Shown here piece by piece: positions 1 to 9,334 of a stretch of DNA of 64,000 nt; within the stretch, counting starts at the first letter, position 1; the number at the start of each line of letters is the position of its first letter. Both the position numbers and the translations under genes were made by a program. Source of the stretch: Paenibacillus oryzisoli (lineage in GTDB: Bacteria; Bacillota; Bacilli; Paenibacillales; NBRC-103111); NCBI RefSeq assembly GCF_001653565.1, contig NZ_LYPB01000050.1, forward strand, positions 420,571-484,570. Direction: 5' to 3'. The notes beneath the pieces were generated by a model. It was not told the DNA's origin and searched no databases. It saw only the letters and a list, made by a program, of their open reading frames with translations.

Positions 1-1756
1 CCTGCCCGTTCGTACCTGCACTTCCATCAGTACCATTAGTACCAGCACTACCGCTACCGTCTCCCGATGTCGCGCCGTCCGCAGTGCTAGCTGCAACTAT
101 CTGTCCTGTACTGCCTTTTCCATCCAGCGGCAGCGTCTGAATGACTTTTCCTTTGTTATAGAGCACGATTTTAAGTTGGTCTATCTGACTAAATTTGAGC
201 GTTAAATTCCGTAGTGACTTTGTGATCTTCGTCCGCTTCCCAATGCGTTTACCGTCTTGTGTAAATACGGCATAGTCCGTTGCACCCAACTTCTTGTTTA
301 CACTTATACTGAAATCGCTAAGCAACTGTCCAACTGCTGGTTTCAACTTCCAAGTACCCAAGGGCGCTTTCGGTTTCTGCGGTGTCATCGGCGTCAAACC
401 ATCATCAAGATTACGATACGGCAGAATCCCTTCACGAAGCGTACGATTCACTGCTCCGCCTGTTCCTTGATCGAGCTTGCCTAGGGCCATTTTGTAAGCA
501 ATTTGTGCAGACACAATTTGTTGATCTGCCTGATCAATCGCATCTTTATACGGCCCAAGCTCCTCTGCTTTCATCAAGCTCAGCTTCACCTTTTGGTTCG
601 CCTTCGATAAATTGGATACCGCACCATCCTTGTCGCGCAAGGCTTGCGCATAAGCTTCTTCCGCTCCCTTTGCCTCCAAGAAAAGTTGCCGCACAGCTGC
701 AATTACAGCATTTCGGCTTTCTTTTTCCTGCAGCTGCGCCTTATTCTGCTCCATGGTTGCAAGGGGTAAAGCATTCGTCAAGTCGTCCAAATAGCGCAGT
801 CCATCATATTCCCCTTGCAGCAACGATTTCGGAATAGGAATGAACCCGAGCAGCATAAAAAATCCCTGCCAATCCGCCTTCACCCGACCCAGTGTCTCAT
901 CATAGCTTGCTTGGAAAAGCTCCATATCGATCTCTTGCTCTTTAAATAACCCATCCATCACCCTCATGCGAGCTGGGCCAAACTTACCGCTATATAAATC
1001 ACGCGTCGTATTCAGCTTCTCATCCGCCAAACGACGAGCCTCCGTATCTCTTAGCAAGCTTAATGTTGTCTTCTGCCCCATGGATAGGAAGGTAGGAAGC
1101 ATTTTCTCATTCAAATCTGCGTAATCCGGCTGAAATGAAAGCTCCACTTTATTCTCCATATCGAGCCCAAGTAATTTACCTAGTGCCAAACGACTAGACT
1201 TTGCCGTCAATTGCGCTTGTTTGTAGTCCGAGGTCGCTTTCTCCAGCGCTTTGTCCGCTTTATCCACTTCAGCCGCATCTGCAAGACCGAATTTCCGTTT
1301 CTTCATTACCGTATCGACAAACGCCTTCGCCTCTTCCACTTTCTTGCGAGAACGCTCCTCAGCCACCGCATCTTGATACGCAGTTAAATAACTTTTCTCG
1401 ATCTCATATCGAGCTGAATCCCCCTGCTGCCGCAAGGTTTCCTGAGCCATATACAATTGCGACCTGGCATCTGGCACCTTCAATCGAGTACCAATATCTT
1501 GGCTTAAATTACGAGGTTTAGCGAATAAACCAGCAGCTTTGGCCGCCTCATTGTTAACTGTGTGCTGCGCTTGCTCCAGCTCGATTCTCTTCTTTAAGAC
1601 ATCCGTTCTGGCATCGCGCAGCTGCGTATTCTTCTGAAGCCCTTGTTTAATCGCATCCCCCAGAGTCAAAGCCTTCACCCCAGCAGCATCTACCTGAACA
1701 TTTGCCATCAAGATGGAGGATGTCGCAAGGATGCTTACAAGCCCTATTTTCACCAT
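1..1756 (-). CDS. TolC-like exported coiled-coil protein (partial, 3' end beyond window)
   Basis: The minus-strand frame stays open from about 1771 to the window edge, giving roughly 585 residues without a stop. The N-terminus has a basic start, a hydrophobic stretch and a probable Ala-x-Ala cleavage site, so a signal peptide is likely. The body is long, charged and helical, rich in Glu, Lys, Ala and Gln, with the two-lobed layout of TolC-family outer-membrane efflux proteins; the last visible residues become Gly/Ser/Thr rich, like a wall-spanning linker. TolC-family homologues do occur in Paenibacillus-type Gram-positives, where their role is unclear. ATG 1756 is chosen because AAAGG lies 7 bp upstream; a CTG at 1771 behind GGAGGGG is an alternative. 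It diverges from the PAAR-like gene. The family is inferred by composition and pattern, not by alignment. Confidence 0.6.
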   Translation of the reverse strand, partial: MVKIGLVSILATSSILMANVQVDAAGVKALTLGDAIKQGLQKNTQLRDARTDVLKKRIELEQAQHTVNNEAAKAAGLFAKPRNLSQDIGTRLKVPDARSQLYMAQETLRQQGDSARYEIEKSYLTAYQDAVAEERSRKKVEEAKAFVDTVMKKRKFGLADAAEVDKADKALEKATSDYKQAQLTAKSSRLALGKLLGLDMENKVELSFQPDYADLNEKMLPTFLSMGQKTTLSLLRDTEARRLADEKLNTTRDLYSGKFGPARMRVMDGLFKEQEIDMELFQASYDETLGRVKADWQGFFMLLGFIPIPKSLLQGEYDGLRYLDDLTNALPLATMEQNKAQLQEKESRNAVIAAVRQLFLEAKGAEEAYAQALRDKDGAVSNLSKANQKVKLSLMKAEELGPYKDAIDQADQQIVSAQIAYKMALGKLDQGTGGAVNRTLREGILPYRNLDDGLTPMTPQKPKAPLGTWKLKPAVGQLLSDFSISVNKKLGATDYAVFTQDGKRIGKRTKITKSLRNLTLKFSQIDQLKIVLYNKGKVIQTLPLDGKGSTGQIVAASTADGATSGDGSGSAGTNGTDGSAGTNGQ

Positions 1757-1980
1757 TTTCAAACCTTTCAGAACAAACCCCTCCGCTCACGTACTTCTCT
1801 CTCTTTATAGTACAATATCTCTACCACTCACGCATCCATTCTTTGGAGAAAAATAGCGAAATCTAGCGAATATAGGATTAGATTGCCGCATATAACCTTT
1901 TCTAGTAGTATAAAAGAAAGATGAAAGCATATTTTGCCGAAATATTGCACGGGAAATAATTCCAAGGAGGGGGTTGAAGC

Positions 1981-2367
1981 ATGGGGAATATCGTTTGCGG
2001 CGGCGCGATGCTGCAATGTACGTTCGGAGCTGCACCTAGCTCGTTAATGGTGCTTCCTGCAAATATGGTCATGACCGCGATGCCTATTGCCAACATTATG
2101 GATAATAAGCCCATGGTGAATATACTGCCGTTTGGTATGTGTAACTCGCCGTCCAATCCGATGGTTGCAGCGGCAACGGCCGCGGCGCTTGGTGTGTTGA
2201 CACCCATGCCCTGCATCCCTGTTACCGCAGCACCTTGGGTACCCGGAGCCCCGACTGTCCTTGTCGCGAATATGCCCGCGCTTAACAATAGTTCCAAATG
2301 CATGTGTAACTGGGGCGGTGTTATTTCTGTTGGGCAGCCTGGTCAGATGACGATTCAGGTCCCATAA
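1981..2367 (+). CDS. PAAR-like DUF4280 protein
   Basis: This 128-aa protein starts MGNIVCGGAMLQCTFG and carries the features of DUF4280 proteins: cysteines near both ends (C6, C13, and a CMC near residue 107), many Pro-Met and Gly-Ala stretches, a central alternation of short hydrophobic strands, and a C-terminal Gly-Gln-Pro-Gly beta region. DUF4280 proteins are regarded as PAAR-like, that is, cone-shaped tips that cap spikes of contractile injection systems or lead secreted toxins. AAGGAGGGGG sits 10 bp before the ATG. The MORN-repeat gene follows after 34 bp on the same strand, so the two are probably co-transcribed. No tube, sheath or baseplate genes are in the window, so a secretion role is inference. 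Confidence 0.75.
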   Translation: MGNIVCGGAMLQCTFGAAPSSLMVLPANMVMTAMPIANIMDNKPMVNILPFGMCNSPSNPMVAAATAAALGVLTPMPCIPVTAAPWVPGAPTVLVANMPALNNSSKCMCNWGGVISVGQPGQMTIQVP

Positions 2368-2401
2368 ATTCTTTTTATAATTGAAATAAGGAGTGAGAAC
2401 A

Positions 2402-4045
2402 TTGGAGCCGATTAAAACGATTGAGAAAGTGCTAAAGCCTATCGTAGCACCTTTCATCGGGCATATTATGAAAGCCATCCTGACCGTAGGAAGACTGCCT
2501 AAGCTAGCGATTATTAAGTTTCAACAAATGATGCGAACCATGTTGCAAACGCGTGAATCCTCATTGAAAAACTACGTTTTGATCGGCTCCTACTACTTCT
2601 CTAAGAGACTGCTCATCTTCATCCTGTTATTCTTGCTCGTTCTCGCTTACTTCATCTTCATACGTCCGCCTGCAATCGTAAACAAGTGGCTTAACCGTGT
2701 TCCCATCCTCCAAGAAAACTCACCTAAACTGGGCACCTTTTCAGGAAATGGAAAAATTGTTGCTGATCCCAAAAAAGACAAAAAAGAAGCCCGCTATGTT
2801 GGCGACTTGGTAGATGGTCTTTATTCTGGCAAAGGTAAGCTCTATCATGACAACGGCATCCTTGCCTACGAGGGTGATTATGAAAAAGGTCTCAAAAATG
2901 GGAACGGCGCGCTCTATGATGAACTAGGACATCTGATCTATAAAGGTGCATTTACGGCTGATGTCTATAATGGCGCTGGTGCCTTGTATGATGAAAAGCA
3001 GAGAATTATCTACACGGGTGAGTTTCAAAATGGTAAATTCGGCGGTGCAGGAAAGTTATTTGTACCTAGTGGTGACCTGCTCTACGAAGGAGCCTTCAAT
3101 GGTGGCATGTACAATGGCGCTGGCAAGCTCTTCTCCTCGGGAGGCATTACCCAATATGAGGGAGAATTTTCTGCAAGTTTGTATAATGGGGCTGGCAAGC
3201 TTTTTGATGCGAAGGGCATTCTCTTGTACGAAGGCGGCTTCAAAAATGGCAGCTACTCCGGCGAAGGCACGGAATTCTATCCTAGCGGCATGATGAAGTA
3301 TAAAGGTCAATTTCTTGTCGGGTTGTATAACGGCGAGGGCACCTCCTTTGATGAAAAAGGTGTGCCGCGCCTCAAAGGCGCGTTCCAGAACGGCGCCCTG
3401 ACCGGCGCCGGGGAAGCGTATGACGAGTTGGGCAAACTCGTCTACAAAGGGGATTTCAAGGCCAGCGTCTACGACGGCCTTGGTACGTTGTTTGACGCAG
3501 ACGGCGCGCCGCTGCTGCGTAGCTTCTGGGCAGGGGGCGCCGTCAGCCTGCAGGGCTTCATCGGTTTGTCCAGCAAGAAAGTCGAAGACTTGCTGGGCAA
3601 ACCGGCGGAAGTGACGCTGCAGGATGACAGCGTCATGCTCGCGGGCCAGGAGGCGGCTGTCGCAGACGCCTCTGGTGTGGCGCCTGCTGCCGACGCGGCA
3701 GGCGCGGGGGCTGCCCCGGCAGCAGCCGTGAAGCTGCTGCTAAGCTATCCGGCCTACCAGCTGTCGCTGCTGGTAGAGCCGTCAAAGACGAACCCGAAGG
3801 AAGCGGTGGTCACATCGCTTAGCATTTGGGGTTCGAAGCCGTTAGCGCTGCTACAGCCAAGCATGGAGACATTCAAGAAGCTGAATGAGCCGAACGATGC
3901 AGGCTACAGCATTATGGAACTGGAAGTTGGCGCAGGTGCTGGCGCATACAAGAACAGTTACTTCAAGGATGATTTCTTGTTCACCCTCACCCATTTCAAT
4001 AAAACCAAAGAAGCTCACCTCCTACAGGTGAGCTCAACAAAATAA
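2402..4045 (+). CDS. Membrane-anchored MORN-repeat protein
   Basis: The start is TTG 2402, 9 bp after AAGGAG; the in-frame GTG at 2393 touches that Shine-Dalgarno and is unlikely. The protein (547 aa) has an N-terminal amphipathic region, one membrane segment at about 66-86, then ten tandem MORN units of about 23 residues (YxGxFxxGxYNGxGxLxD) across about 105-345. The C-terminal part has an LLGKPAEV stretch resembling the start of a SmpA/OmlA-type fold, then an Ala/Gly-rich segment and a beta-rich tail. MORN repeats usually mediate protein or lipid contacts; the B. subtilis YwqK antitoxin is a MORN protein, so an immunity role beside a PAAR-like gene is possible but unproven. The stretch from about 3360 to 3760 is much more GC-rich than the rest of the gene. 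Confidence 0.75.
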   Translation: MEPIKTIEKVLKPIVAPFIGHIMKAILTVGRLPKLAIIKFQQMMRTMLQTRESSLKNYVLIGSYYFSKRLLIFILLFLLVLAYFIFIRPPAIVNKWLNRVPILQENSPKLGTFSGNGKIVADPKKDKKEARYVGDLVDGLYSGKGKLYHDNGILAYEGDYEKGLKNGNGALYDELGHLIYKGAFTADVYNGAGALYDEKQRIIYTGEFQNGKFGGAGKLFVPSGDLLYEGAFNGGMYNGAGKLFSSGGITQYEGEFSASLYNGAGKLFDAKGILLYEGGFKNGSYSGEGTEFYPSGMMKYKGQFLVGLYNGEGTSFDEKGVPRLKGAFQNGALTGAGEAYDELGKLVYKGDFKASVYDGLGTLFDADGAPLLRSFWAGGAVSLQGFIGLSSKKVEDLLGKPAEVTLQDDSVMLAGQEAAVADASGVAPAADAAGAGAAPAAAVKLLLSYPAYQLSLLVEPSKTNPKEAVVTSLSIWGSKPLALLQPSMETFKKLNEPNDAGYSIMELEVGAGAGAYKNSYFKDDFLFTLTHFNKTKEAHLLQVSSTK

Positions 4046-4085
4046 TCACATTTTAATACGTCCTCTTAGGGCGTATTACTTGTTT
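4012..4085 (+). terminator. Two hairpins at the end of the MORN gene
   Basis: A perfect 9-bp stem AGCTCACCT/AGGTGAGCT (about 4012-4034) overlaps the last codons. A second stem, TAATACG/CGTATTA (about 4054-4078), follows and leads into a short T-rich stretch. The second is the more plausible rho-independent terminator for the DUF4280-MORN unit. Confidence 0.4.
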
Positions 4086-4560
4086 ATCGGGACATTTTGG
4101 TGTTTCTCCCTCGCGAAACACCTATCCAAACTTCTGTCGAACAGTGTGATGACATTGATGACATTGATGACATTCATGGGTTGAAGGTGCTTATTGGTTG
4201 GAGGGACACGCTCGCTACTGGCGGCAACTTTGCACTAACTGGAAAATATACAGTTATTCAGGAAGAAATTCTTCGAAAACTCGATTTAACTGTAAAATAT
4301 GTAGGTAAATTCAGCTTTTTTTCGTCCATATTGGCCTACTGTATACAATTAGCTGTAGGTTTTCCATCTATTGCGTGTTTGATGGGCAAATCCTGCTATT
4401 TACCTACATAAAATCCATCTAATTGCCTGTCGTGCATGTATAGCTACGATACATTCCAGCAGCAAGCACCATCATACATCCCCGTACCCTATTCCCGATG
4501 GGGGAAGCATAGGAAGAAGGGGTTCCGGGGACATATGACTGCCTTAGAGGTTAGGTGTAT
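4086..4560. other. Intergenic region with TAGCTG/TTTTCCA repeat elements
   Basis: No convincing gene is visible. The region contains a short GATGACATT triplication near 4149-4172 and, from about 4240 to 4400, several degenerate elements such as AACTGGAAAATATACAGTT and ATTAGCTGTAGGTTTTCCA. Related elements occur at 23650-23870, so this is a dispersed intergenic repeat family. A 104-codon open frame here has no Shine-Dalgarno and no recognisable domain. Confidence 0.5.
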
Positions 4561-5202
4561 TTAACCCTCCCGAAATTCTTGCAGAATTCTGCTAGCTTCA
4601 TTGCGATCTTCCACCTGCAGCTTATTCAGGATCATCGAAACGTAGTTGGCAACGGTTTTGGCACTGATTGATAGGTGTGCACCGATCTGGGCATTGGTAT
4701 GCCCCTCCGCGATCCGTTCCAGTATTTCCATTTCACGTTTGGATAGTTCAGATAAGGCAGGATGCTCCGAAGCATTGCGTGTTCTTGGTTCGGAGAAGAA
4801 ATGCATCATGCGTGCCGCAATATCAGAGCTAAACACGGCGCCGCCATTGCCGACCATGCGAACTGCCTGAAGCAACTCAATTTCGTCAGCGTCTTTGAGT
4901 ACATAGCCTTTGGCTCCGACACGCATCGCCGTAAAGACAGATTGGTCGTCGCGAAACATGGTGAGAATCAGCACATGAATGTGCGGATATTTTTCTTTCA
5001 CTAACCGCGTTGCTTCAATTCCGTTGAGCCCTGGCATACGAATGTCCATTAAGATCAAATGGGGCTGACATTGTTCCACAAGCCCCATTACTTCATCTCC
5101 AGAAGCCGCTTCTCCAACAACGATTAAATCCTCTGTGGTTTGTAGTAAATTCCGAACGCCATTTCGAAATATGGGATGATCGTCTGCAATCATTATTTTC
5201 AT
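4561..5202 (-). CDS. NarL/FixJ-family response regulator
   Basis: This 213-aa protein has an N-terminal receiver domain (acidic pocket DD at 7-8, phosphoacceptor D53 in LMDIRMPG, KD switch near residue 104) and a C-terminal LuxR-type helix-turn-helix (about 148-210; ELSKREMEILERIAEGHTN, then SAKTVANYVS). It should bind DNA as a phosphorylated dimer. The cognate kinase gene lies immediately upstream on the same strand with a 36-bp gap. The target may be the small membrane-protein gene at 7634, transcribed away from the kinase, but no operator was identified. Confidence 0.9.
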   Translation of the reverse strand: MKIMIADDHPIFRNGVRNLLQTTEDLIVVGEAASGDEVMGLVEQCQPHLILMDIRMPGLNGIEATRLVKEKYPHIHVLILTMFRDDQSVFTAMRVGAKGYVLKDADEIELLQAVRMVGNGGAVFSSDIAARMMHFFSEPRTRNASEHPALSELSKREMEILERIAEGHTNAQIGAHLSISAKTVANYVSMILNKLQVEDRNEASRILQEFREG

Positions 5203-5238
5203 CGTCTGTCCTTCTCCTCTACAGCGATTTATGTAAGT

Positions 5239-7407
5239 TTAAGACAAGGGGATAACTACATATACGCGAGTACCTCCGCCCGCAGGCCGATCAATAGTAC
5301 AGTGCCCCCCCAATTCAGCAGCCCTTTCCCGCATGGAAACCAGCCCAATCCCTCCTTTTCCCCCAGCAAAAGGATTAACCGACACAGGATCAACGTGTGC
5401 ACCATTATCTCTAATCTCTACCTGAAGCTGGCCTATTTCGGACACTTCCAGCCTTACTGTACAGGTAGTTGCCTTCGTGTGTTTCACGACATTCACTAAT
5501 GCTTCTGTAACAATGCGATATACCGCTACTTCAACCGCCGCTGGAAGCGTAGGTAGAGGACCGCGTGCATGCAGCCTAATGTCCAGTGCTTCAGTTCCTT
5601 CCTCACCTGCAAGCAATGCCGAAGGCTTCGATAGGAGAGCAATCCTTTCCTGTATAGCCCCGATTAGCCCAAGTTCATCCAGTGTTGGGGGACGCAGGTC
5701 ATGGACCAGCGTGCGGATTTCATCCACTGTAGAACGAATGACTTTACGCAAGTCCGCCAACATTTCAATCGCTACTTCAGGTTTTTTCTCAACATAAATC
5801 TGAGCTGTCGCCGCATTGAGTGCAAGCGCTGCCAACCTCGGTGCCAAATCATCGTGCAAATTATTTCGAATGTATAGACGCTCTTCTTCCCTTGCTAGCA
5901 CCAGTTTTTCTCTGGACTCTTGCAGATCCTGCGCGAGCAGCTTCATTCCCTGCGTCATATGCCAATTCTCCACAATGGGCCCCGCTTGCCTGAGAAGAAC
6001 ATCTAGAAATTTGTTATCTTCCGCTGTAAATACTTCTCCTTCTGATCGAGTGGCAAAATGGAATGTTCCGAGTTCGATCCCGCGATGAATAATCGGCAGA
6101 ACATGTTGTTCATGGAGCAAACTGCCCGCCGAAGCAACTAATGTTGTCTGTCCGCCGATACCCGTATAGATAGCTGTATAGGGAATCCGCAGCGCATCCT
6201 TCACTGTTTGTACAACAGCATTCAGCATGGCATCAGGATTCTGAGGTTGAATCAGCTGATTGCCTAGTTCAAGTAGAACCGCGTAAGGATCATCGTGGCG
6301 ACCTTTCATGAGACGATTGATTTGCCGCTGCAACCATTGTTTCAGAGGAGCGAAAGCCACCGCTACAATCGCAGTTGCAAGCAATGAAGCGACATAGTGA
6401 TCCTGCGATTGAAAGACACGGCTCAAATATAGAACGGTCACTGTATAAATGAGCACAATGCACACTGACAAAGATCCATAAACCAGCGTACGTTTGACCA
6501 ACGGATCAATGTTCCACAGTCTTTGCCTTAGCACGGCGAACATTAATGTAATGGGAATCGCTGTCAGGGAGGCATTCAATACTGCGTTCAAATATACATA
6601 AGTCAGCGCTGTTCCATTATTAAGACTAGGGTCAAATAACGCACTCATGCCGATGAATCCAACAATAGCAATGGAAACGCCATACACGACCCATTTGGTT
6701 TGTTGCCGTTCGGCAGCCCTTGCCCTATATCGGAAACGATACACCTGGGCATAGATCAAAATCAGCGTGGATAAGCCATACCAGAGAAATTGAAACAAAG
6801 CTGGAATGTGAAACCTCTCCCACATCTGCCCTTCATACACGAGCGTCATCACGTCCACGATCACGATCAGTACAAAGACATAACGTGACCATCTGGGCAC
6901 AAACTTGCCATTGGGAAACAGTAAAAGAAACAGAGATAAGGAAACCCAACTTAACATGGAGACGCCTAAGAACCAGTGCTGTGCAAACACAGTTCCTTCT
7001 GATGCCGTCATCACTAATGATGGGAACGTCGATCCAAAAGCGACCATTGCGACGACTGCCACCAGTCCCATGGGTTCCCGGAATCCTTTCAACAATACAA
7101 TCGCCGATGTCATATAAAAAACGAATGTAAACAAAACATCAATAAACACGAATAATAGCGCAAATTGTTCTAGAGTAAATCCATTTACCGGCAAAGGCAT
7201 CGCTGGAACGAGATTACCGCAGCCTTGTCGAATACATTTTGCAACAAGCATCTTATAGTACTGTGGAATTAAACTTACATATAGTGCAGCTGTCAGTAGA
7301 CTGAAGCTGAGTACCATGAGCTGAGCAATTCGCATCGCCCACAACATTTGCCGTTTGTAAACAACCTCTGGAGCACCTGCTTTGCTCAGATGTAACACTT
7401 CTCCCAC
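5239..7407 (-). CDS. Multi-TM sensor histidine kinase (HisKA_3, GAF)
   Basis: The 722-aa protein has an N-terminal membrane module of about nine to ten segments (roughly 23-355), a GAF-like domain (about 375-480), a coiled linker, and a NarL-partner-type dimerisation domain with phosphoacceptor H518 in NNLHDDLAPRL. The C-terminal HATPase domain (about 620-720) shows DNGAH and GGIGLVSMRERA. This is the kinase class that pairs with LuxR-type regulators, matching the neighbour at 4561. The ligand sensed by the membrane part is not evident. The architecture recalls the multi-TM GAF kinases of Firmicutes that pair with NarL regulators. Confidence 0.9.
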   Translation of the reverse strand: MGEVLHLSKAGAPEVVYKRQMLWAMRIAQLMVLSFSLLTAALYVSLIPQYYKMLVAKCIRQGCGNLVPAMPLPVNGFTLEQFALLFVFIDVLFTFVFYMTSAIVLLKGFREPMGLVAVVAMVAFGSTFPSLVMTASEGTVFAQHWFLGVSMLSWVSLSLFLLLFPNGKFVPRWSRYVFVLIVIVDVMTLVYEGQMWERFHIPALFQFLWYGLSTLILIYAQVYRFRYRARAAERQQTKWVVYGVSIAIVGFIGMSALFDPSLNNGTALTYVYLNAVLNASLTAIPITLMFAVLRQRLWNIDPLVKRTLVYGSLSVCIVLIYTVTVLYLSRVFQSQDHYVASLLATAIVAVAFAPLKQWLQRQINRLMKGRHDDPYAVLLELGNQLIQPQNPDAMLNAVVQTVKDALRIPYTAIYTGIGGQTTLVASAGSLLHEQHVLPIIHRGIELGTFHFATRSEGEVFTAEDNKFLDVLLRQAGPIVENWHMTQGMKLLAQDLQESREKLVLAREEERLYIRNNLHDDLAPRLAALALNAATAQIYVEKKPEVAIEMLADLRKVIRSTVDEIRTLVHDLRPPTLDELGLIGAIQERIALLSKPSALLAGEEGTEALDIRLHARGPLPTLPAAVEVAVYRIVTEALVNVVKHTKATTCTVRLEVSEIGQLQVEIRDNGAHVDPVSVNPFAGGKGGIGLVSMRERAAELGGHCTIDRPAGGGTRVYVVIPLS

Positions 7408-7633
7408 ACCGCCATTCTATCTACATCAATGATTGCCTGTATGTATTATAGCTTGCTGGGTCGATACCTGAATATGCATTTGGAACAATTTCCCGATTTG
7501 GTTTCTCAATTCCTAATTTGTTCCCAAAAATATTCCCGAAAACCAGGAACTCGCTGCTCTGTTCTCCGTGATTTCCCTTCCAGTAATCTAAAAGCAAGAG
7601 CAACACACACAACCAATTGGAGGATGAATAACA

Positions 7634-8212
7634 ATGACGGAGCAAATCGTAGTTAAATGGCTGGGCATGATTTGTATTGGGGCAGGAATTGCAAGAATGG
7701 GGATGACCCCCGCCTCACTCATTTGGGGAACCGATAGCACACAAGAACTAACGACAGGATTAATCGCTTGCATTCTAATGTCCGTTGGATCCATCGCTTT
7801 TTATCAAGTACAGTCCCGTGAAACAGGCGTCACCGGTTTTATCACAATTTTGGCGATCATTATTGGAAATATTCTAACAACATCGATGCTGTGGTCTCAG
7901 TTTGCTACCGGTGGCGCAGTCGCGGACAAACCAGTAGGATTATTATTCAATATTTCGCAAATGTTCGGCACCATTGGTTTCCTTGGAGGTACTCTGATCT
8001 TCATGATCCTGACTTTCTTGGCAAAAGTTTTCCCGCGCTGGGTTCCCGCACTCATGCTGATTATGATTCTATCCATGTTCCTGCCCATTGCTGATAACAA
8101 ATATTTCGCTTTCTTCTGGGGATTGTCGTATGTCGGTATGGGGTATTGCATCTGGACGAATAAATTAGCCAACACCGTGTCGCCAGCATCCCGTCATCTC
8201 TCGATGAATTGA
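7634..8212 (+). CDS. Small multi-TM membrane protein, function unknown
   Basis: The 192-aa protein is almost entirely hydrophobic, with about six predicted membrane segments (near 10-30, 40-60, 68-90, 105-130, 137-152, 158-175) and short polar loops. No family was recognised. The ATG at 7634 follows TTGGAGG by 10 bp; an upstream ATG at 7624 is in another frame and closes quickly. The gene is transcribed away from the two-component system at 4561-7407, an arrangement often seen for a regulated target, but this is inferred only from position. It is followed by a strong hairpin terminator. Confidence 0.7.
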   Translation: MTEQIVVKWLGMICIGAGIARMGMTPASLIWGTDSTQELTTGLIACILMSVGSIAFYQVQSRETGVTGFITILAIIIGNILTTSMLWSQFATGGAVADKPVGLLFNISQMFGTIGFLGGTLIFMILTFLAKVFPRWVPALMLIMILSMFLPIADNKYFAFFWGLSYVGMGYCIWTNKLANTVSPASRHLSMN

Positions 8213-8270
8213 TTCCTGGGTAAAATGAAACGACTTGACCTTAGGCAGCGTGCCTCAATCCAACAAACAA

Positions 8271-8310
8271 AGCCCGTTCGAGTTTCATCACTCTAACGGG
8301 CTCTTTTTTA
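8271..8310 (+). terminator. Rho-independent terminator
   Basis: A long stem (GCCCGTT...AACGGGC, extended by GAGT/ACTC) is followed by CTTTTTT on the plus strand. It lies between two convergent genes and the arms would also serve the minus-strand TPR gene less well. Confidence 0.85.
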
Positions 8311-8320
8311 CACCTTCCGC

Positions 8321-9157
8321 CTACTCCTTATCCTTATGCTCAACCTCACCTTCACCTAACTCACTTGCAAATAAGGCAATATCCTCTTTCGTTAAAGGGG
8401 TTACAAGAGCAAGTTCTTTGCCTAAAGCCGTTTCTATCTGCTCCCGAGCCGCTTCGGTTTGCCCAAGTTGCTGAAGTGTTCGCGCATAGTAGTAATACGA
8501 CTCCGCGTGTTTAGGCGTTTTGGCTACTACTTTTGTATACATCTCAGCGGCTTCATCCAGACGACCGAGCATATAATAGTTTTGTGCTAGATTATCCATA
8601 ATCGTTATATCACTGTCGTTATAAGCATAGGCCTCGAGATTATAGGCAAGTGCGGTTTCCAAGTCTCCCTGCAAAATTTGAAAGTACCCATAATTCCCAT
8701 ACACCAACGTGTTCTTAACTTCATTGGCTAACTCCTCCAACATGCTTAAAGCTTCATCCCGCTTGCCTTTCAACCAATACACGGTTGCCACATTGAGTTT
8801 CGCTTGTATACGGATATCGGAAGCTTTGGCTGATTGCAGCACTTCTTCGAACATTTGCTCAGCCTTGGCAAGATCACCTGTCTTCATTAACAGATAGCCA
8901 TAGCCAATCTGATGTTTCGGCAGAAAGGCCTTGGAGTCATACGCCTTCTCCATCCAAATCAACGCTTGCGCACGATCACCCCTCATATAAGCTAGATTGC
9001 CTCTTTGCGCGTACATAGCTGATCGGTTTACGTAAACGAAATACCCAAGAATAGCTAAGATCGCAGCTACCCCAACGATCCAATTCACTTGGAACCCCAT
9101 AATAATGATGACGATGACAAGGATTAGCTTAAGAATACTCTTGAGAATAGGCGGCAT
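8321..9157 (-). CDS. Membrane-anchored TPR protein
   Basis: The 278-aa protein begins with two hydrophobic segments (about 7-22 and 27-43) and continues with at least five tetratricopeptide-like helical pairs (about 48-250; for example GNLAYMRGDRAQALIWMEKA and LGRLDEAAEMYTKVVAKTP). TPR domains are scaffolds for protein contacts, here probably facing the cytoplasm. The tail is acidic and charged. It stands alone between the terminator at 8271 and the anmK gene, so its partner is unknown. Confidence 0.8.
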   Translation of the reverse strand: MPPILKSILKLILVIVIIIMGFQVNWIVGVAAILAILGYFVYVNRSAMYAQRGNLAYMRGDRAQALIWMEKAYDSKAFLPKHQIGYGYLLMKTGDLAKAEQMFEEVLQSAKASDIRIQAKLNVATVYWLKGKRDEALSMLEELANEVKNTLVYGNYGYFQILQGDLETALAYNLEAYAYNDSDITIMDNLAQNYYMLGRLDEAAEMYTKVVAKTPKHAESYYYYARTLQQLGQTEAAREQIETALGKELALVTPLTKEDIALFASELGEGEVEHKDKE

Positions 9158-9334
9158 GCATACATCTCTCCTTTACAACTCTAGTAAGTTAGGAATATTG
9201 TAACAAAAAAGTAGGCATTTCTCCTAACCAAAATGAGAAAACCTCTAATCGAGGCGGCCATCCCATGATGAGCAACTTCGTTTCGAGGTGGAGAGGCATG
9301 TGTCTATACAAATGACTTCGGGCGCAAGCAGCGT

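Noticed and set aside
2044..2478. Minus-strand frames across the DUF4280 gene
   Set aside because: They lack ribosome sites and are antisense to a recognised protein.
4097..4411. 104-codon open frame after the MORN gene
   Set aside because: No ribosome site, overlaps repeat elements and the terminator area, and the translation shows no domain.
9238..9258. Terminator after anmK (CCTC-GATTA-GAGG then TTTTC)
   Set aside because: The stem is only about 4-5 bp, too weak to list as a feature, although the T-rich tail is suggestive.
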